Both the position numbers and the translations under genes were made by a program. A model generated the notes under the pieces. The model was not told the origin of the DNA and searched no databases. It saw only the letters and a list, made by a program, of their open reading frames with translations. From Tautonia sociabilis (GTDB lineage: Bacteria; Planctomycetota; Planctomycetia; Isosphaerales; Isosphaeraceae), in the NCBI RefSeq assembly GCF_003977685.1, contig NZ_RYZH01000044.1, positions 1 to 59,074 on the forward strand: a stretch of DNA of 59,074 bases. Direction: 5' to 3'. Shown here piece by piece: positions 37,523-45,470 of this stretch. Positions within the stretch are counted from its first letter, which is position 1. Every line of letters starts with the position of its first letter.

Positions 37523-37978
37523 TCACTTGGAAGACGCCGAGGCGACCTTGATCTGCTTGGGCCGGGCCGACTCGGCCTTGGGGAGCGTGAGGGTCAGCAC
37601 CCCGTTCTCATGCTCGGCCGAGGCGCGGTCGGCATCGACCGGCACCGAGAGGGTCACCGTCCGGCGGAAGACACCATGGCGGCGCTCCCGGAGGTGCCAG
37701 GTTTCCCCCTGCCGCTCCTCCTGGGACTTGGTTTCCCCCTGGATCGTCAGGGTGTCGCCGTGCACGGAAATCTGAACGTCCTCGGGCTTGATTCCCGGCA
37801 GAGACGCTCGGACCACGAAGGCCTCGGCCGTCTCGGAGATGTCCAGCGGCATGGGCAGCGCCGCGGCCTCTCCTCGACTCAGGCTGTCCGGACGCACGAA
37901 ACTCTCCTGCAAGAGGGTGTTGAAGGCGTCTCGGAGGCTCACCATCTCCCGGAAGGGATCCCAGCGTTCGATTGCCAT
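37523..37978 (-). CDS. Hsp20 / alpha-crystallin small heat-shock protein
   Basis: The 151-residue chaperone holds unfolded proteins without ATP. It begins MAIERWDPFREM, a common Hsp20 N-terminus. The alpha-crystallin domain spans about 45-140, with FVVRASLPGIKPEDVQISV and the signature AEHENGVLTLTLPK. A C-terminal IKV can serve as the I/V-x-I/V oligomerisation motif. It is transcribed away from the FHA gene. A perfect 7-bp inverted repeat lies in its upstream region at 38118-38137. I saw no CIRCE or HAIR element. Confidence 0.93.
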   Translation of the reverse strand: MAIERWDPFREMVSLRDAFNTLLQESFVRPDSLSRGEAAALPMPLDISETAEAFVVRASLPGIKPEDVQISVHGDTLTIQGETKSQEERQGETWHLRERRHGVFRRTVTLSVPVDADRASAEHENGVLTLTLPKAESARPKQIKVASASSK

Positions 37979-38117
37979 CGTCGTCTCTCCCCGAGCGGTT
38001 CGGCGCGCACCCCGGACGCCTGCCCAGGGGGGCCGTCGCTCGATCGCAACACAATCGGAGATCCGGACGCCCGGGCCGGCCCGCTGCCTCGCCCGTTCCG
38101 ATCCGTCCGGATCGTTG

Positions 38118-38137
38118 CGTTGCTAAGACAAGCAACG
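38118..38137. repeat. Inverted repeat in the hsp20 upstream region
   Basis: CGTTGCT (38118-38124) and AGCAACG (38131-38137) are perfect complements separated by 6 bases, about 140 bases before the hsp20 start. It could be an operator for heat-shock control. It does not match CIRCE (TTAGCACTC-N9-GAGTGCTAA) or HAIR. Confidence 0.4.
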
Positions 38138-38218
38138 TCCGTACCAGACCCAAACCATTCAACCTAATGTGAACCAAATGAACGAATTACGAGATCCGTC
38201 CCGCGAAACGGAACCCCC

Positions 38219-38295
38219 GGCTCATGCCAGAATGGCACCGTCCGGCCGAGCCGGTCGCGTGAGGGGCGGGCCGGGATGCCATTCTGGCATGAGCC
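38219..38295. repeat. 19-bp perfect inverted repeat made of two short palindromes
   Basis: Arms 38219-38237 and 38277-38295 are exact complements. Each arm contains its own dyad: TGCCAGAATGGCA (38225-38237) and TGCCATTCTGGCA (38277-38289). This could be a pair of binding sites for one dimeric regulator, or a long hairpin. The second site ends 13 bases upstream of the -35 at 38303. Confidence 0.65.
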
Positions 38296-38302
38296 CTCGT
38301 CC

Positions 38303-38333
38303 TTGACAGCGGTTGCCGCATCGCAGCTAACAT
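38303..38333 (+). promoter_or_regulatory. Candidate promoter of the FHA gene
   Basis: TTGACA (38303-38308) is a consensus -35. After 19 bases comes TAACAT (38328-38333). The spacing is long but usable. The -10 overlaps the first in-frame ATG (38332), which argues that translation begins further downstream. Confidence 0.45.
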
Positions 38334-39660
38334 GCTTTCGGTGAGAGGGGGGCGGGCCCGCTCCGCCCGAGCGACCGATCTCCGAGCCCGACCGCCAAGG
38401 AGAACCGCCATCGTCCCGGACGCCGGCCGACCCGACCCGATTCGCCTTCCCGGGGCGTCGCCGACGCTCTGGGCCGAGGGCCGGATCCGCCTGCGGTTGA
38501 TCGACCCCCAGGGTGACCGCACGCTGGTGATTGTCGACCGGCCGTATGCGACGATCGGCCGCGTCGCGACGGCCGACGTGCCGGTCCCGAGCCCCTCGGC
38601 GGCGGTGAGGCACGTCTATCTGCACCTGGACCGCCGGGGGGCCTTCGCCGTCGACCTGGTCAGCCGGACCGGGACGCGGTTTGACGACGCTCCGGAGGGG
38701 GCCCGGGCGTGCTGGCTGCGGCCGGGGAGGGGCCTGGAGCTGGCCGGCCACCGCGTTGAGCTGATCGAGGCCGATCCGGTCGACGGCCCGGGAGACCGGC
38801 TCCCAGGGGCCAACCCGCTGGCCGAGGCCGACGGCCTGCCGCCGCTGGACCTGCTAGCCGAGGGGGACCCCGATCGGCCGCTGACGCTGCTCTCCGAGCT
38901 GTCGTTCCTCGGCAGGAGCCCGAGGTGCGCCATCCAGGCCGACGGCGACGGCGTGGCCCGCGTCCATGCGGTCGTCGTACGATCGGCGAGGGGAATCTTC
39001 CTGGTGAACCTGGGAGGACCCGCCCTGACGGTCAACGACCGGCCGGCCTCCCCCGCCGGGCCGATCCGGGACGGCGACCGCATCGCGCTCGGCCGCTCCC
39101 GGTTCGAGGCCCGGCTCCGGGCCGATCTCCGGCCGGCCTCCCCGTCGCCGACACCCTCGCTGGGCCGGATCTCCCCGACAACCGCCCTGGCCGCCGCGCG
39201 CCCCCCCGAGGGGGATGAGGGGGCCGTATCCCGGGCCCTCCGGGCGGTCCAGAACGGCCAGGAGGAGCTGCTCCGGTCCAACGAGCAGTTCCAGCGGGCC
39301 CTCGTCTCGGTCGTCCGCCGCCTCTACGAGGAGCAGGCGGCGCTGTTCGACCGGCACCTGGAGCGGCTCGACCGACTCCAGGCGGAGGTGGCCGAGCTCC
39401 GGGAAGAGCTCCGGCGCCGGCTCCCCCCTGGGGCCGCCCTGCCCCCCTCTCGACGACCGCCGGGGCCCCCGGATCCCCCCCCGATCGCGCCGAAGACCCC
39501 CCCCGGGACCGACTCGCCGACCGAGCCAGGCCGGGCGACGACCTGGCTGCTCGACCGGCTGGGAGAGCTGGAAGACCAGCTCGATCGCGAGGCCCGATCC
39601 GGCTGGCGCGACCTCTTCTCCCGGCTCGGGCCCGCATCCCGGCCCCCCGGGAGGCCCTGA
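38332..39660 (+). CDS. Protein with two FHA domains and a C-terminal coiled coil
   Basis: The frame from the ATG at 38332 gives 442 residues. FHA 1 lies at about 52-125 (TIGRVATADVPV, SAAVRHVYL). FHA 2 lies at about 165-260 (FLGRSPRCAIQ, ARVHAVVVR, LTVNDRPA, DGDRIALG), with Arg/His positions suited to phosphothreonine binding. A Gln/Glu-rich coiled coil follows (about 295-365), then a Pro-rich tail. The start is unclear: ATG 38332 overlaps the presumed -10, GTG 38341 has no ribosome site, and a strong AAGGAG (38397-38402) sits seven bases before an in-frame ATC at 38410. It presumably reads out a Ser/Thr kinase encoded elsewhere. Confidence 0.8.
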   Translation: MLSVRGGRARSARATDLRARPPRRTAIVPDAGRPDPIRLPGASPTLWAEGRIRLRLIDPQGDRTLVIVDRPYATIGRVATADVPVPSPSAAVRHVYLHLDRRGAFAVDLVSRTGTRFDDAPEGARACWLRPGRGLELAGHRVELIEADPVDGPGDRLPGANPLAEADGLPPLDLLAEGDPDRPLTLLSELSFLGRSPRCAIQADGDGVARVHAVVVRSARGIFLVNLGGPALTVNDRPASPAGPIRDGDRIALGRSRFEARLRADLRPASPSPTPSLGRISPTTALAAARPPEGDEGAVSRALRAVQNGQEELLRSNEQFQRALVSVVRRLYEEQAALFDRHLERLDRLQAEVAELREELRRRLPPGAALPPSRRPPGPPDPPPIAPKTPPGTDSPTEPGRATTWLLDRLGELEDQLDREARSGWRDLFSRLGPASRPPGRP

Positions 39661-39850
39661 CCCCCTCAGATCGCGGGCTTCCAAAACGCTCCAGGAAGAG
39701 CCGACTCGTCCGGACGGCCAAGATGTCGACCCCGGCCTCGAAGTCGCGCCAGGGGGCATCCTGGGCCGTTTGGCGCGGCCTCCCGAGCCGTCCCCCGCCG
39801 GAGATCGGCCGTCGGAGGCCGTCGGACGCGCCGGAACCTCGCCGCCGTAC

Positions 39851-40260
39851 CGATTAACCGAGCACCCTGGCCTAGGGAGCCCCCCCTCGCCGTCGGACGC
39901 CCGCCGTACCGATTAACCGAGCACCCTGGGACGGGCCGCCGCCATCGCCCCTGAACGCACGTCACTGACGATTCACCGGACACCCTTTGGGGTCTTGAAA
40001 GTGATCGTCCGTGCACTCAATTCGCCGGACATCCTCCGGCCCCTCTGGATAGTGATCGCCCGTTCTGCCGATTCACCGGACACCCTCGCCGGATCGGCCG
40101 ACCTTCCGCCCGGGCCGGGTGGTGGGCGCCCGTTCTACCGATGTACCGGACACCCTTCGGCCTCCCCCTGGAGCGTGGGCGCCTGTTCTACCGATTCACC
40201 GGACACCCTTCGGAAGCGGCCCCGGACGGATCGGGCCTACCGATTCACCGGACACCCTCG
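39851..40260. repeat. Distal iteron array of the replication origin (8 copies)
   Basis: Eight 20-base direct repeats with consensus CGATTMACCGRRCACCCTTC start at 39851, 39910, 39969, 40018 (degenerate), 40069, 40139, 40192 and 40241. Start-to-start distances are 59, 59, 49, 51, 70, 53 and 49 bases. The first two read CGATTAACCGAGCACCCTGG; most of the others carry GATTCACCGGACACCCT. All point the same way, towards the rep gene, as expected for binding sites of an initiator. Confidence 0.88.
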
Positions 40261-40302
40261 CCACCCCCCCGTCTTCCCCGGGAACACCCGCCACCACGAT
40301 TC

Positions 40303-40345
40303 GGCGCCCATACTGGCATTCGGTTCACGAAAAAAATTGGGCGCC
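40303..40345. repeat. Inverted repeat around an A-tract inside the origin
   Basis: GGCGCCCA (40303-40310) and TGGGCGCC (40338-40345) enclose 27 bases containing a run of seven A. It separates the two iteron arrays. A bend or host-factor site is possible. Confidence 0.5.
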
Positions 40346-40382
40346 TTTGCCGCCAACTACTCAAAATTCCAGGCGCCATTAC

Positions 40383-40481
40383 CGATTAACCGAGCATACT
40401 TTGCGGTCCACCTAACGATTAACCGGACACCCTTCGCCGTGCACCTAACGATTAACCGAGCATACTTTGGTCACGTAAGTC
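40383..40481. repeat. Proximal iteron array, three exact 33-bp tandem units
   Basis: Iterons start at 40383, 40416 and 40449, exactly 33 bases apart (three helical turns). The first and third read CGATTAACCGAGCATACTTT, the middle one CGATTAACCGGACACCCTTC. The linkers are also repeated (ACCTAA before the second and third). The tight phasing next to AT-rich DNA is what an initiator-loading site would look like. Confidence 0.88.
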
Positions 40482-40510
40482 GTTTCCAGAAAACAACTTG
40501 CGTCCCCCTA

Positions 40511-40540
40511 GACTTTTGTTTTTAAGACTTTTGTTTTAAG
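40511..40540. other. AT-rich tandem repeat, likely DNA unwinding element
   Basis: Two 15-base direct repeats, GACTTTTGTTTTTAA and GACTTTTGTTTTAAG, lie between the iterons and repA in otherwise GC-rich DNA. AT-rich tandem 13- to 15-mers beside iterons are typical of duplex-melting sites. A 14-bp perfect palindrome (CGCGGGCGCCCGCG, 40554-40567) and alternating purine-pyrimidine sequence follow. I saw no exact DnaA box (TTATCCACA). Confidence 0.7.
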
Positions 40541-40694
40541 AACAACAACAACGCGCGGGCGCCCGCGTATGCGCGTGCGCGCGAGGAGCGGGCCAGGCCG
40601 GAGGGGTCCGCGGTTGTGTTGCAGAATTCCCCCAAGGGGACGGGAAACCGACCCGTCCGGGGGGTTCTGGGGACGATCGCCAGGCGGGGCCGAC

Positions 40695-42332
40695 ATGGCG
40701 GACAAGACCGACCGAGACCGCACCCCTTCGCTCTTCGACGACCCGGAGGAAGTCCCCCGGGCCGACGAGGCCCCGGAGGACCCCTCGGCCGAGCCGGCGT
40801 TCAAGGACGAGCTGAACCTGGCCGAGTTCCCGATCGCCTCGCTGGCCGACCGCGTGCCCGACGGCCAGACCACCCTGGTCTTCGAGGACAAGCTCGACCG
40901 CCGCGACGGCCCGCCGATTGTTCGCCGCCTGACGATCATGGGAACCGCCAAACATGGCCTGCCGACCTCGATGGATGACGAGGTGCTTGTGGGCTTGATT
41001 CAACTCACCAAGCGGTGGAACAACTTCACCGAGGCGAAGGTGAACTTCTCCCGCTACGAGCTGATCGAGCTGCTCGGCTGGCCCCAGACCGGCCAGAGCT
41101 ACCGGCGGATCGAGGAGGCGCTGCACCGCTGGGTCGGGGTCGTCCTCTCGTATGAGAATGCGTGGTGGGACAACGCGGCGAAGAGCTGGGTGGACGAGAA
41201 TTTTCACGTGCTGGACAACGTGACGATCTACGACCGAGAGCGGCGCCGGCCGTCTCGGGGGGGGGCGTCAGCGCCGTCGGCTGGAAGCCGGCGACGGGGC
41301 AAGCGGGGCAACGCGCCGCCGCCGCTGTCGAGCTTCAAGTGGAACGAGGTCATCTTCCGGAGCTTCCAGAGCGGCAATCTCAAGCAGATCGACCTGGAGT
41401 TCTACCTCCGCCTGCGGCTGCCCACAACAAAACGAGTGTTCAGATTTTTGGACAAGCGGTTCTATCGGTGTAATCGTCTGGAGTTCGACCTGCGCACGTT
41501 CGCCTGTGAGCACGTCGGCCTGAGCCGGTCGTACAAGCCGACGGAGCTGAAGCGCCGGCTGCGGCCGGCGATCGCCGAGTTGGAGCAGAATGGCTTTCTC
41601 GAGCCGATGGACGATGCGGGGCGCTACCTGCGCAAGGCCAGGGGGCACTGGCAGATTGTCTTTGTTCGGGGGCCGAGGGGTCGTTCGCCGATCGAGCCGA
41701 CAGCCGAGGAACGCGCCGAGTTGGCCGAGGCGCTCGCCGCCCGAGGGGTGGCCGCTCGCACGGCGGGGGAGCTGGTCGAGCGGCACGCGCCGGAGCATCT
41801 TCGAGCGAAGCTGGCGATCTTCGACTGGATGGCCGCCCGGGATGACAAGAGGCTGACCAAGAACCCGGCCGGCTACCTGGTGGCCTCGATCCGGGAGGAC
41901 TACGGCGTCCCGGAGGACTACGTCCCGCCGGCCGATGCCGAGCGGCTCGCCAGGGCCGAGGCCGCCGTCGCCGAGGAGGAGCGCCGCCGCCGGGACGCCG
42001 AGGCCGCCGAGGAACAGCGCCGTCGGGACGCCGAAGCTGCCGAGGCCGCCCGACTGGCCGGCCTGAAGGCCCGATGGGAGGCGCTGGCACCAGAGGATCG
42101 CGATGCGATTGTCGCCCAGGTGAAGGCGGCGCACCCTGGGCTCCGGCGCTGGAAGACGATGCTCGAGCCCCTCTGCCTGGCGGCGCTGGAGGCCCGCCTC
42201 GACGGCGGGACGGCACCAGGACAGCCCTCGCTCTTCCCGGCCGACAGCGGCGACGACCACGCTCCGGCTCCGGCCGCCCCGTCGCCGCGCCGGGGGCCGG
42301 GGGGGAAGGGGCGTCGGGCCGATCGGGGGTGA
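40695..42332 (+). CDS. repA: Plasmid replication initiator (RPA family)
   Basis: The 545-residue protein belongs to the replication initiator protein A family of plasmids: conserved blocks include LNLAEFPIASL, LPTSMDDEVLVGLIQLTK, NFSRYELIELLGW, SYRRIEEALHRWVGV and FRFLDKRFYR. Winged-helix DNA binding to the iterons just upstream is expected. After the initiator core comes an Ala/Glu/Arg coiled coil (about 415-460) and a tail with QPSLFPAD, which resembles the QLSLF-type beta-clamp-binding motif of some initiators. The ATG at 40695 is chosen because the conserved part begins soon after it. It converges with the acyltransferase gene, 13 bases apart. Confidence 0.92.
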   Translation: MADKTDRDRTPSLFDDPEEVPRADEAPEDPSAEPAFKDELNLAEFPIASLADRVPDGQTTLVFEDKLDRRDGPPIVRRLTIMGTAKHGLPTSMDDEVLVGLIQLTKRWNNFTEAKVNFSRYELIELLGWPQTGQSYRRIEEALHRWVGVVLSYENAWWDNAAKSWVDENFHVLDNVTIYDRERRRPSRGGASAPSAGSRRRGKRGNAPPPLSSFKWNEVIFRSFQSGNLKQIDLEFYLRLRLPTTKRVFRFLDKRFYRCNRLEFDLRTFACEHVGLSRSYKPTELKRRLRPAIAELEQNGFLEPMDDAGRYLRKARGHWQIVFVRGPRGRSPIEPTAEERAELAEALAARGVAARTAGELVERHAPEHLRAKLAIFDWMAARDDKRLTKNPAGYLVASIREDYGVPEDYVPPADAERLARAEAAVAEEERRRRDAEAAEEQRRRDAEAAEAARLAGLKARWEALAPEDRDAIVAQVKAAHPGLRRWKTMLEPLCLAALEARLDGGTAPGQPSLFPADSGDDHAPAPAAPSPRRGPGGKGRRADRG

Positions 42333-42345
42333 TCGGCCGCCCTGG

Positions 42346-43491
42346 TCAGACGCGCAGGAAGAGGCGACGCTTGTAGAGATAATAGAGAAAGAGCCACTTG
42401 GCCAGCAGGGCCCCGGCCGCGGCGGCCACCGGGGAGAAGTCGCCGGCGACCCAGCGATCGGACAGCAGATAAAGCCCGCCGAGGAAGAAGTCGGCGAACG
42501 TGTCGAAGTCGAGGAAGCGGGGGACGACGTAGATCGTGATGGCGTTGGCGCCGACGACGGCCAGGGGGAAGGCCCATCGGCGCCACCGCAGCACGTCGAT
42601 CACCGCGTAAAACGCCGACAGCAGCAGCAGGCTCCAGCCGCCGGCGACCAGGACGAAGGAGCTGGTCCAGAGGTTCTTGATGATTGGGAACCACTGGCCC
42701 CACACCCCTCCCGCCAGCAGCGCCGCCGCCCCGGCCGCCGCCAGACCGGCGGCCTTCTCCCAGGGCCCCCGACCCGACCGCAGCCAGGAACCGGCCAGCG
42801 CCCCCAGGAGCACGGTGGCGACCGCCGGGATCGTCGAGAGCAGCCCCTCGTTGTCGCCGAAGCCGTAGTAGGGCTCGAGGATCTTGCCGGGCAGGTAGTG
42901 GCGGTCGATCCAGCCGGCCAGGTTCCCCTCCCGGGAGTAGTCGCCGGCCGATCCCCCCGGCGGCGCGACGCCGGCCAGCAGGGCCCAGTAGCCCAGGAGG
43001 ATCGCCGCGGTGATGGCGGCCTGCGATCGCCACGGAGCGTTCATGACGATCACCGCCGCGATCCCGTAGCAGACGGCGATTCGCTGCAGCACGCCGGCCA
43101 CCCGGAGGTTGTCCCAGTCGAATCGCAGCACGCCGTTGCAGAGCAGGCCCAGCGCGAACAACAGGACCACCCGTCGGCCGACCCGGCGGTAGGCCGCCCC
43201 CCTGCCCCGCTCGGAGGCCTTGCCGAGAGAGAACGGCAGCACGGCGCCGACCAGGAAGAGGAAGAGCGGGAAGATCAGGTCGTAGAACCGGAACCCCTCC
43301 CACTCGACGTGCTCGAACTGAGAGGCGAGCTGGGCCGACCTCGGGGAGCCCGACCACTCGGCCCAGGCTCGCACCAGGCGGTCGACGCCGACGATCATGA
43401 GCATGTCGGCACCCCGGAGGGCGTCGATCGAGAGGAGGCGATCACCGGCCGGTGCCGGCCGGGCCGTCGGGGGGGCCTGTTCGTCGAGCAT
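42346..43491 (-). CDS. Heparan-alpha-glucosaminide N-acetyltransferase-like membrane protein (DUF5009)
   Basis: The 381-residue protein has about ten membrane segments. The N-terminus RLLSIDALRGADMLMIVGVD carries the S-x-D-x-x-R-G motif of this transmembrane acyltransferase family. FPLFLFLVGAVLPFS follows, and the C-terminal ANAITIYVV matches DUF5009/COG4299 proteins. Relatives move an acetyl group across the membrane to glucosamine. Here it could acetylate the exported polysaccharide. It sits between repA and the partition operon, 235 bases downstream of the RHH gene. Confidence 0.88.
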   Translation of the reverse strand: MLDEQAPPTARPAPAGDRLLSIDALRGADMLMIVGVDRLVRAWAEWSGSPRSAQLASQFEHVEWEGFRFYDLIFPLFLFLVGAVLPFSLGKASERGRGAAYRRVGRRVVLLFALGLLCNGVLRFDWDNLRVAGVLQRIAVCYGIAAVIVMNAPWRSQAAITAAILLGYWALLAGVAPPGGSAGDYSREGNLAGWIDRHYLPGKILEPYYGFGDNEGLLSTIPAVATVLLGALAGSWLRSGRGPWEKAAGLAAAGAAALLAGGVWGQWFPIIKNLWTSSFVLVAGGWSLLLLSAFYAVIDVLRWRRWAFPLAVVGANAITIYVVPRFLDFDTFADFFLGGLYLLSDRWVAGDFSPVAAAAGALLAKWLFLYYLYKRRLFLRV

Positions 43492-43726
43492 CGTCGTCGG
43501 TCCCGGGTCTTCGGGTCGGTTGGCGATCGGTCGATCTCGCCCGGCCGCAGAGGCCGGGCCAGCATACCCGCCCTGGCCCCGCCTCCGCCACGAGGGGACG
43601 TCGCGGGAGGGCCGGAGGAGGGGCCCCGGGTCCGGTCGTCATCGACCTCGCCCCCGATCCCCGGATCATCCTCCGGCCGACAACGCTTGACGGCGTCGGG
43701 GCGAGATCCGATCGCGCTCTCCGGGG

Positions 43727-44227
43727 TCAGTTCTCCGAATCGGCGTCGCCCTGTCGGCTGGAGCGGCGGTCTCGGGAGTCGTAGAGGACCATCGAGCCGA
43801 CGAGGGGACGGAGCAGGTCGTTGACGACCTCGGAGCGGTCCTTGCCGACGTGGATGGCGTAGAGCCAGAGCTTCTTGTCCAGCTCCTCCTCGATGGCGAA
43901 CATCCGCTGCACGCGGCGGACCTTGGCGGCCCCCCTGCCCTTCGACCTCGACCGCGACGACCCGCCGGACGATGAGCCCCCCGATCGGGGAGCCGGATCG
44001 GAGTCGGGTTCGGAGACGGGATCGGTGCGCCGGCGGTTGTCGCCGTCGCTGTCGCCGGTGCCGGTGCCGGCGGTGGCGGCGGCCGTCGGGCCGGCGGGGC
44101 CTCGGGAGGCGGTCGCCGTCTCGGCGGCGGCCATGCGGCGCTCGAACTCGGCCTCGGTCATCGCCGGCCGGACCAGGCCGGTCCGGCTCTCGGGGCCCGG
44201 GATGCCCCCGCGTCTGGTCGCGCTCAT
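43727..44227 (-). CDS. Small ribbon-helix-helix protein, probable centromere-binding partner of ParA
   Basis: The 166-residue product starts at the ATG at 44227. The first about 105 residues are low-complexity (Ser/Gly/Pro/Asp) and probably disordered. The C-terminal part, RMFAIEEELDKKLWLYAIHV then KDRSEVVNDLLRPLV, has the strand-helix-helix layout of RHH proteins used as ParB-like adaptors (ParG, omega). It follows parA on the same strand after 156 bases. Octamer repeats at 45411-46463 are its likely target. The disordered arm may stimulate ParA, as in ParG; this is inference. Confidence 0.75.
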   Translation of the reverse strand: MSATRRGGIPGPESRTGLVRPAMTEAEFERRMAAAETATASRGPAGPTAAATAGTGTGDSDGDNRRRTDPVSEPDSDPAPRSGGSSSGGSSRSRSKGRGAAKVRRVQRMFAIEEELDKKLWLYAIHVGKDRSEVVNDLLRPLVGSMVLYDSRDRRSSRQGDADSEN

Positions 44228-44383
44228 CGCTCGCCCCCTGGGGTCGCGGTCGTCGGCCGTCGGGACCGGATCGGCATCCCCTGCTCCGCCCGCGCCGGCC
44301 TCCTCAACTGCCCTTGCTTGATCCGCGGGCCGAGGGGGGGCGACCGCCCTCGCCCGGCGGCCGGCCCCCCGCTTCAACGGCCC

Positions 44384-45262
44384 TCACGCGGCGGCGCCGG
44401 GGGCGCCGCCCTCCTCCTCGATCGTTGCGTCGTCCTCGATGGGTGCTCGATCGCCGGATCGGCTCCGGCCGGGTCCGACCGGATGGCCGCCTCGGGCCAG
44501 GAAGGCCTCGGCGGCTTCCTGGTAGGCGCGGGCGCCGGCGCCGTAGGGGTCGTAGCGGACCAGCGGCACGCCCCGGGCGTAGGCCTCCCGGAAGCGGACC
44601 GAGGTCGGCACCGACCGCTCGAAGGCCAGCGGCCCGAAGTAGGCGCGGACCTCCGCCTCGATCTGCCGGGCGACCAGCGTGCGGTCGACCCGGGTGATCA
44701 GGACGCCGGTCAGCACCAGCGGGCCGGCATCGGTGAACTCTTGCCGCAGGGCGCCGACCTCCCGGATCAGGTCCTCCAGCGCCTTGACCCCGGCTAGGGC
44801 GGCGACGCAGGGATCGATCGGGATGACGACCTCGCCGACGGCGTAGAGGATCGCCACGTTGAGCGGCGTCTGCACCGGGCTGGTGTCGACGATCACCACG
44901 TCGTGATCGGTGACGCGCCTCAGAATGCGTCGGATCCGGAACTCCCGGCCCTGGCCGAGTCCCTGGCTGCCTCCCATCTGGTCGGAGCAGGAGCCGAGGC
45001 GGTCGCCGGGAGGGATCACGTCGAGTCCCTCGACGGCGCTGGGCCGGATCACCTCGGGGAGCTCTCGTTCTTCAAGCAGCAGGTCGGCCAGTCCCTCGCT
45101 CGGCAACCCCGAGGGGAAGAGGCCCAGCGCGGCGTTGCCCGACGGGTCGGCGTCGATCAAGAGGACCCGGCGGCCGAGGTCGGCCAGGCAGCTCGCCAGG
45201 TTGATGGCGGTGGTGCTCTTCCCGACGCCGCCCTTCGCGTTGGTCACGGCGACGCTCCGCAT
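44384..45262 (-). CDS. parA: ParA family partition ATPase
   Basis: The 292-residue protein starts at the ATG at 45262, preceded by GGGAGGG. It has the deviant Walker A motif KGGVGKSTT (10-18), the A' region DADPSGNAALGL, Walker B-like VVIVDTSPVQTPLN, and a C-terminal helix pair. There is no N-terminal HTH domain, so this is the small (type Ib-like) class, in which the partner protein rather than ParA usually represses the operon. Together with the RHH gene it should segregate this plasmid. The last about 25 residues are acidic and unconserved. Confidence 0.92.
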   Translation of the reverse strand: MRSVAVTNAKGGVGKSTTAINLASCLADLGRRVLLIDADPSGNAALGLFPSGLPSEGLADLLLEERELPEVIRPSAVEGLDVIPPGDRLGSCSDQMGGSQGLGQGREFRIRRILRRVTDHDVVIVDTSPVQTPLNVAILYAVGEVVIPIDPCVAALAGVKALEDLIREVGALRQEFTDAGPLVLTGVLITRVDRTLVARQIEAEVRAYFGPLAFERSVPTSVRFREAYARGVPLVRYDPYGAGARAYQEAAEAFLARGGHPVGPGRSRSGDRAPIEDDATIEEEGGAPGAAA

Positions 45263-45382
45263 CGGCCGTCCCTCCCCCGATCGGCCGCTCCCCTGCCCTG
45301 CCCCGCCATCGGATCCCGACGGGAGGCGTTGGCCAGGACCGGCCATAACCGCTTGGGCCGCTTCGCGTCGCGGGCCCGCCTC

Positions 45383-45470
45383 GGAACCTCGGCGTCTCGG
45401 TTCCTCGATCCCAAGGAATCTCAACACCGAGACGCCACGATCTCAAGGCTCCTCGATCCCGAGGAACCTC
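45383..45470. repeat. Dyads upstream of parA (candidate operator)
   Basis: Three dyads lie 120-210 bases before parA: GGAACC/GGTTCC (45383-45388, 45399-45404), an imperfect TTCCT...AGGAA (45401-45418), and the perfect TCCTCG-ATCC-CGAGGA (45450-45465). The core TCCTCGATCCC is directly repeated 48 bases apart (45402 and 45450). These could be autoregulatory sites for the partition operon. Confidence 0.5.

Noticed and set aside
38118..38137. CIRCE or HAIR heat-shock operator before hsp20
   Set aside because: The inverted repeat CGTTGCT-N6-AGCAACG does not match either consensus in sequence or spacing.
38303..38412. Firm assignment of the FHA gene start to ATC
   Set aside because: The evidence is suggestive only, so the feature keeps the canonical ATG frame and the ATC is reported as a finding.
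39851..40468. CRISPR array
   Set aside because: The repeats are 20 bases with irregular spacing of 33 to 142 bases, lie next to a plasmid initiator gene, and no cas genes are present. They are iterons.
39661..40694. DnaA boxes in the origin region
   Set aside because: No exact TTATCCACA or close match was seen on either strand. Weak boxes cannot be excluded by eye.
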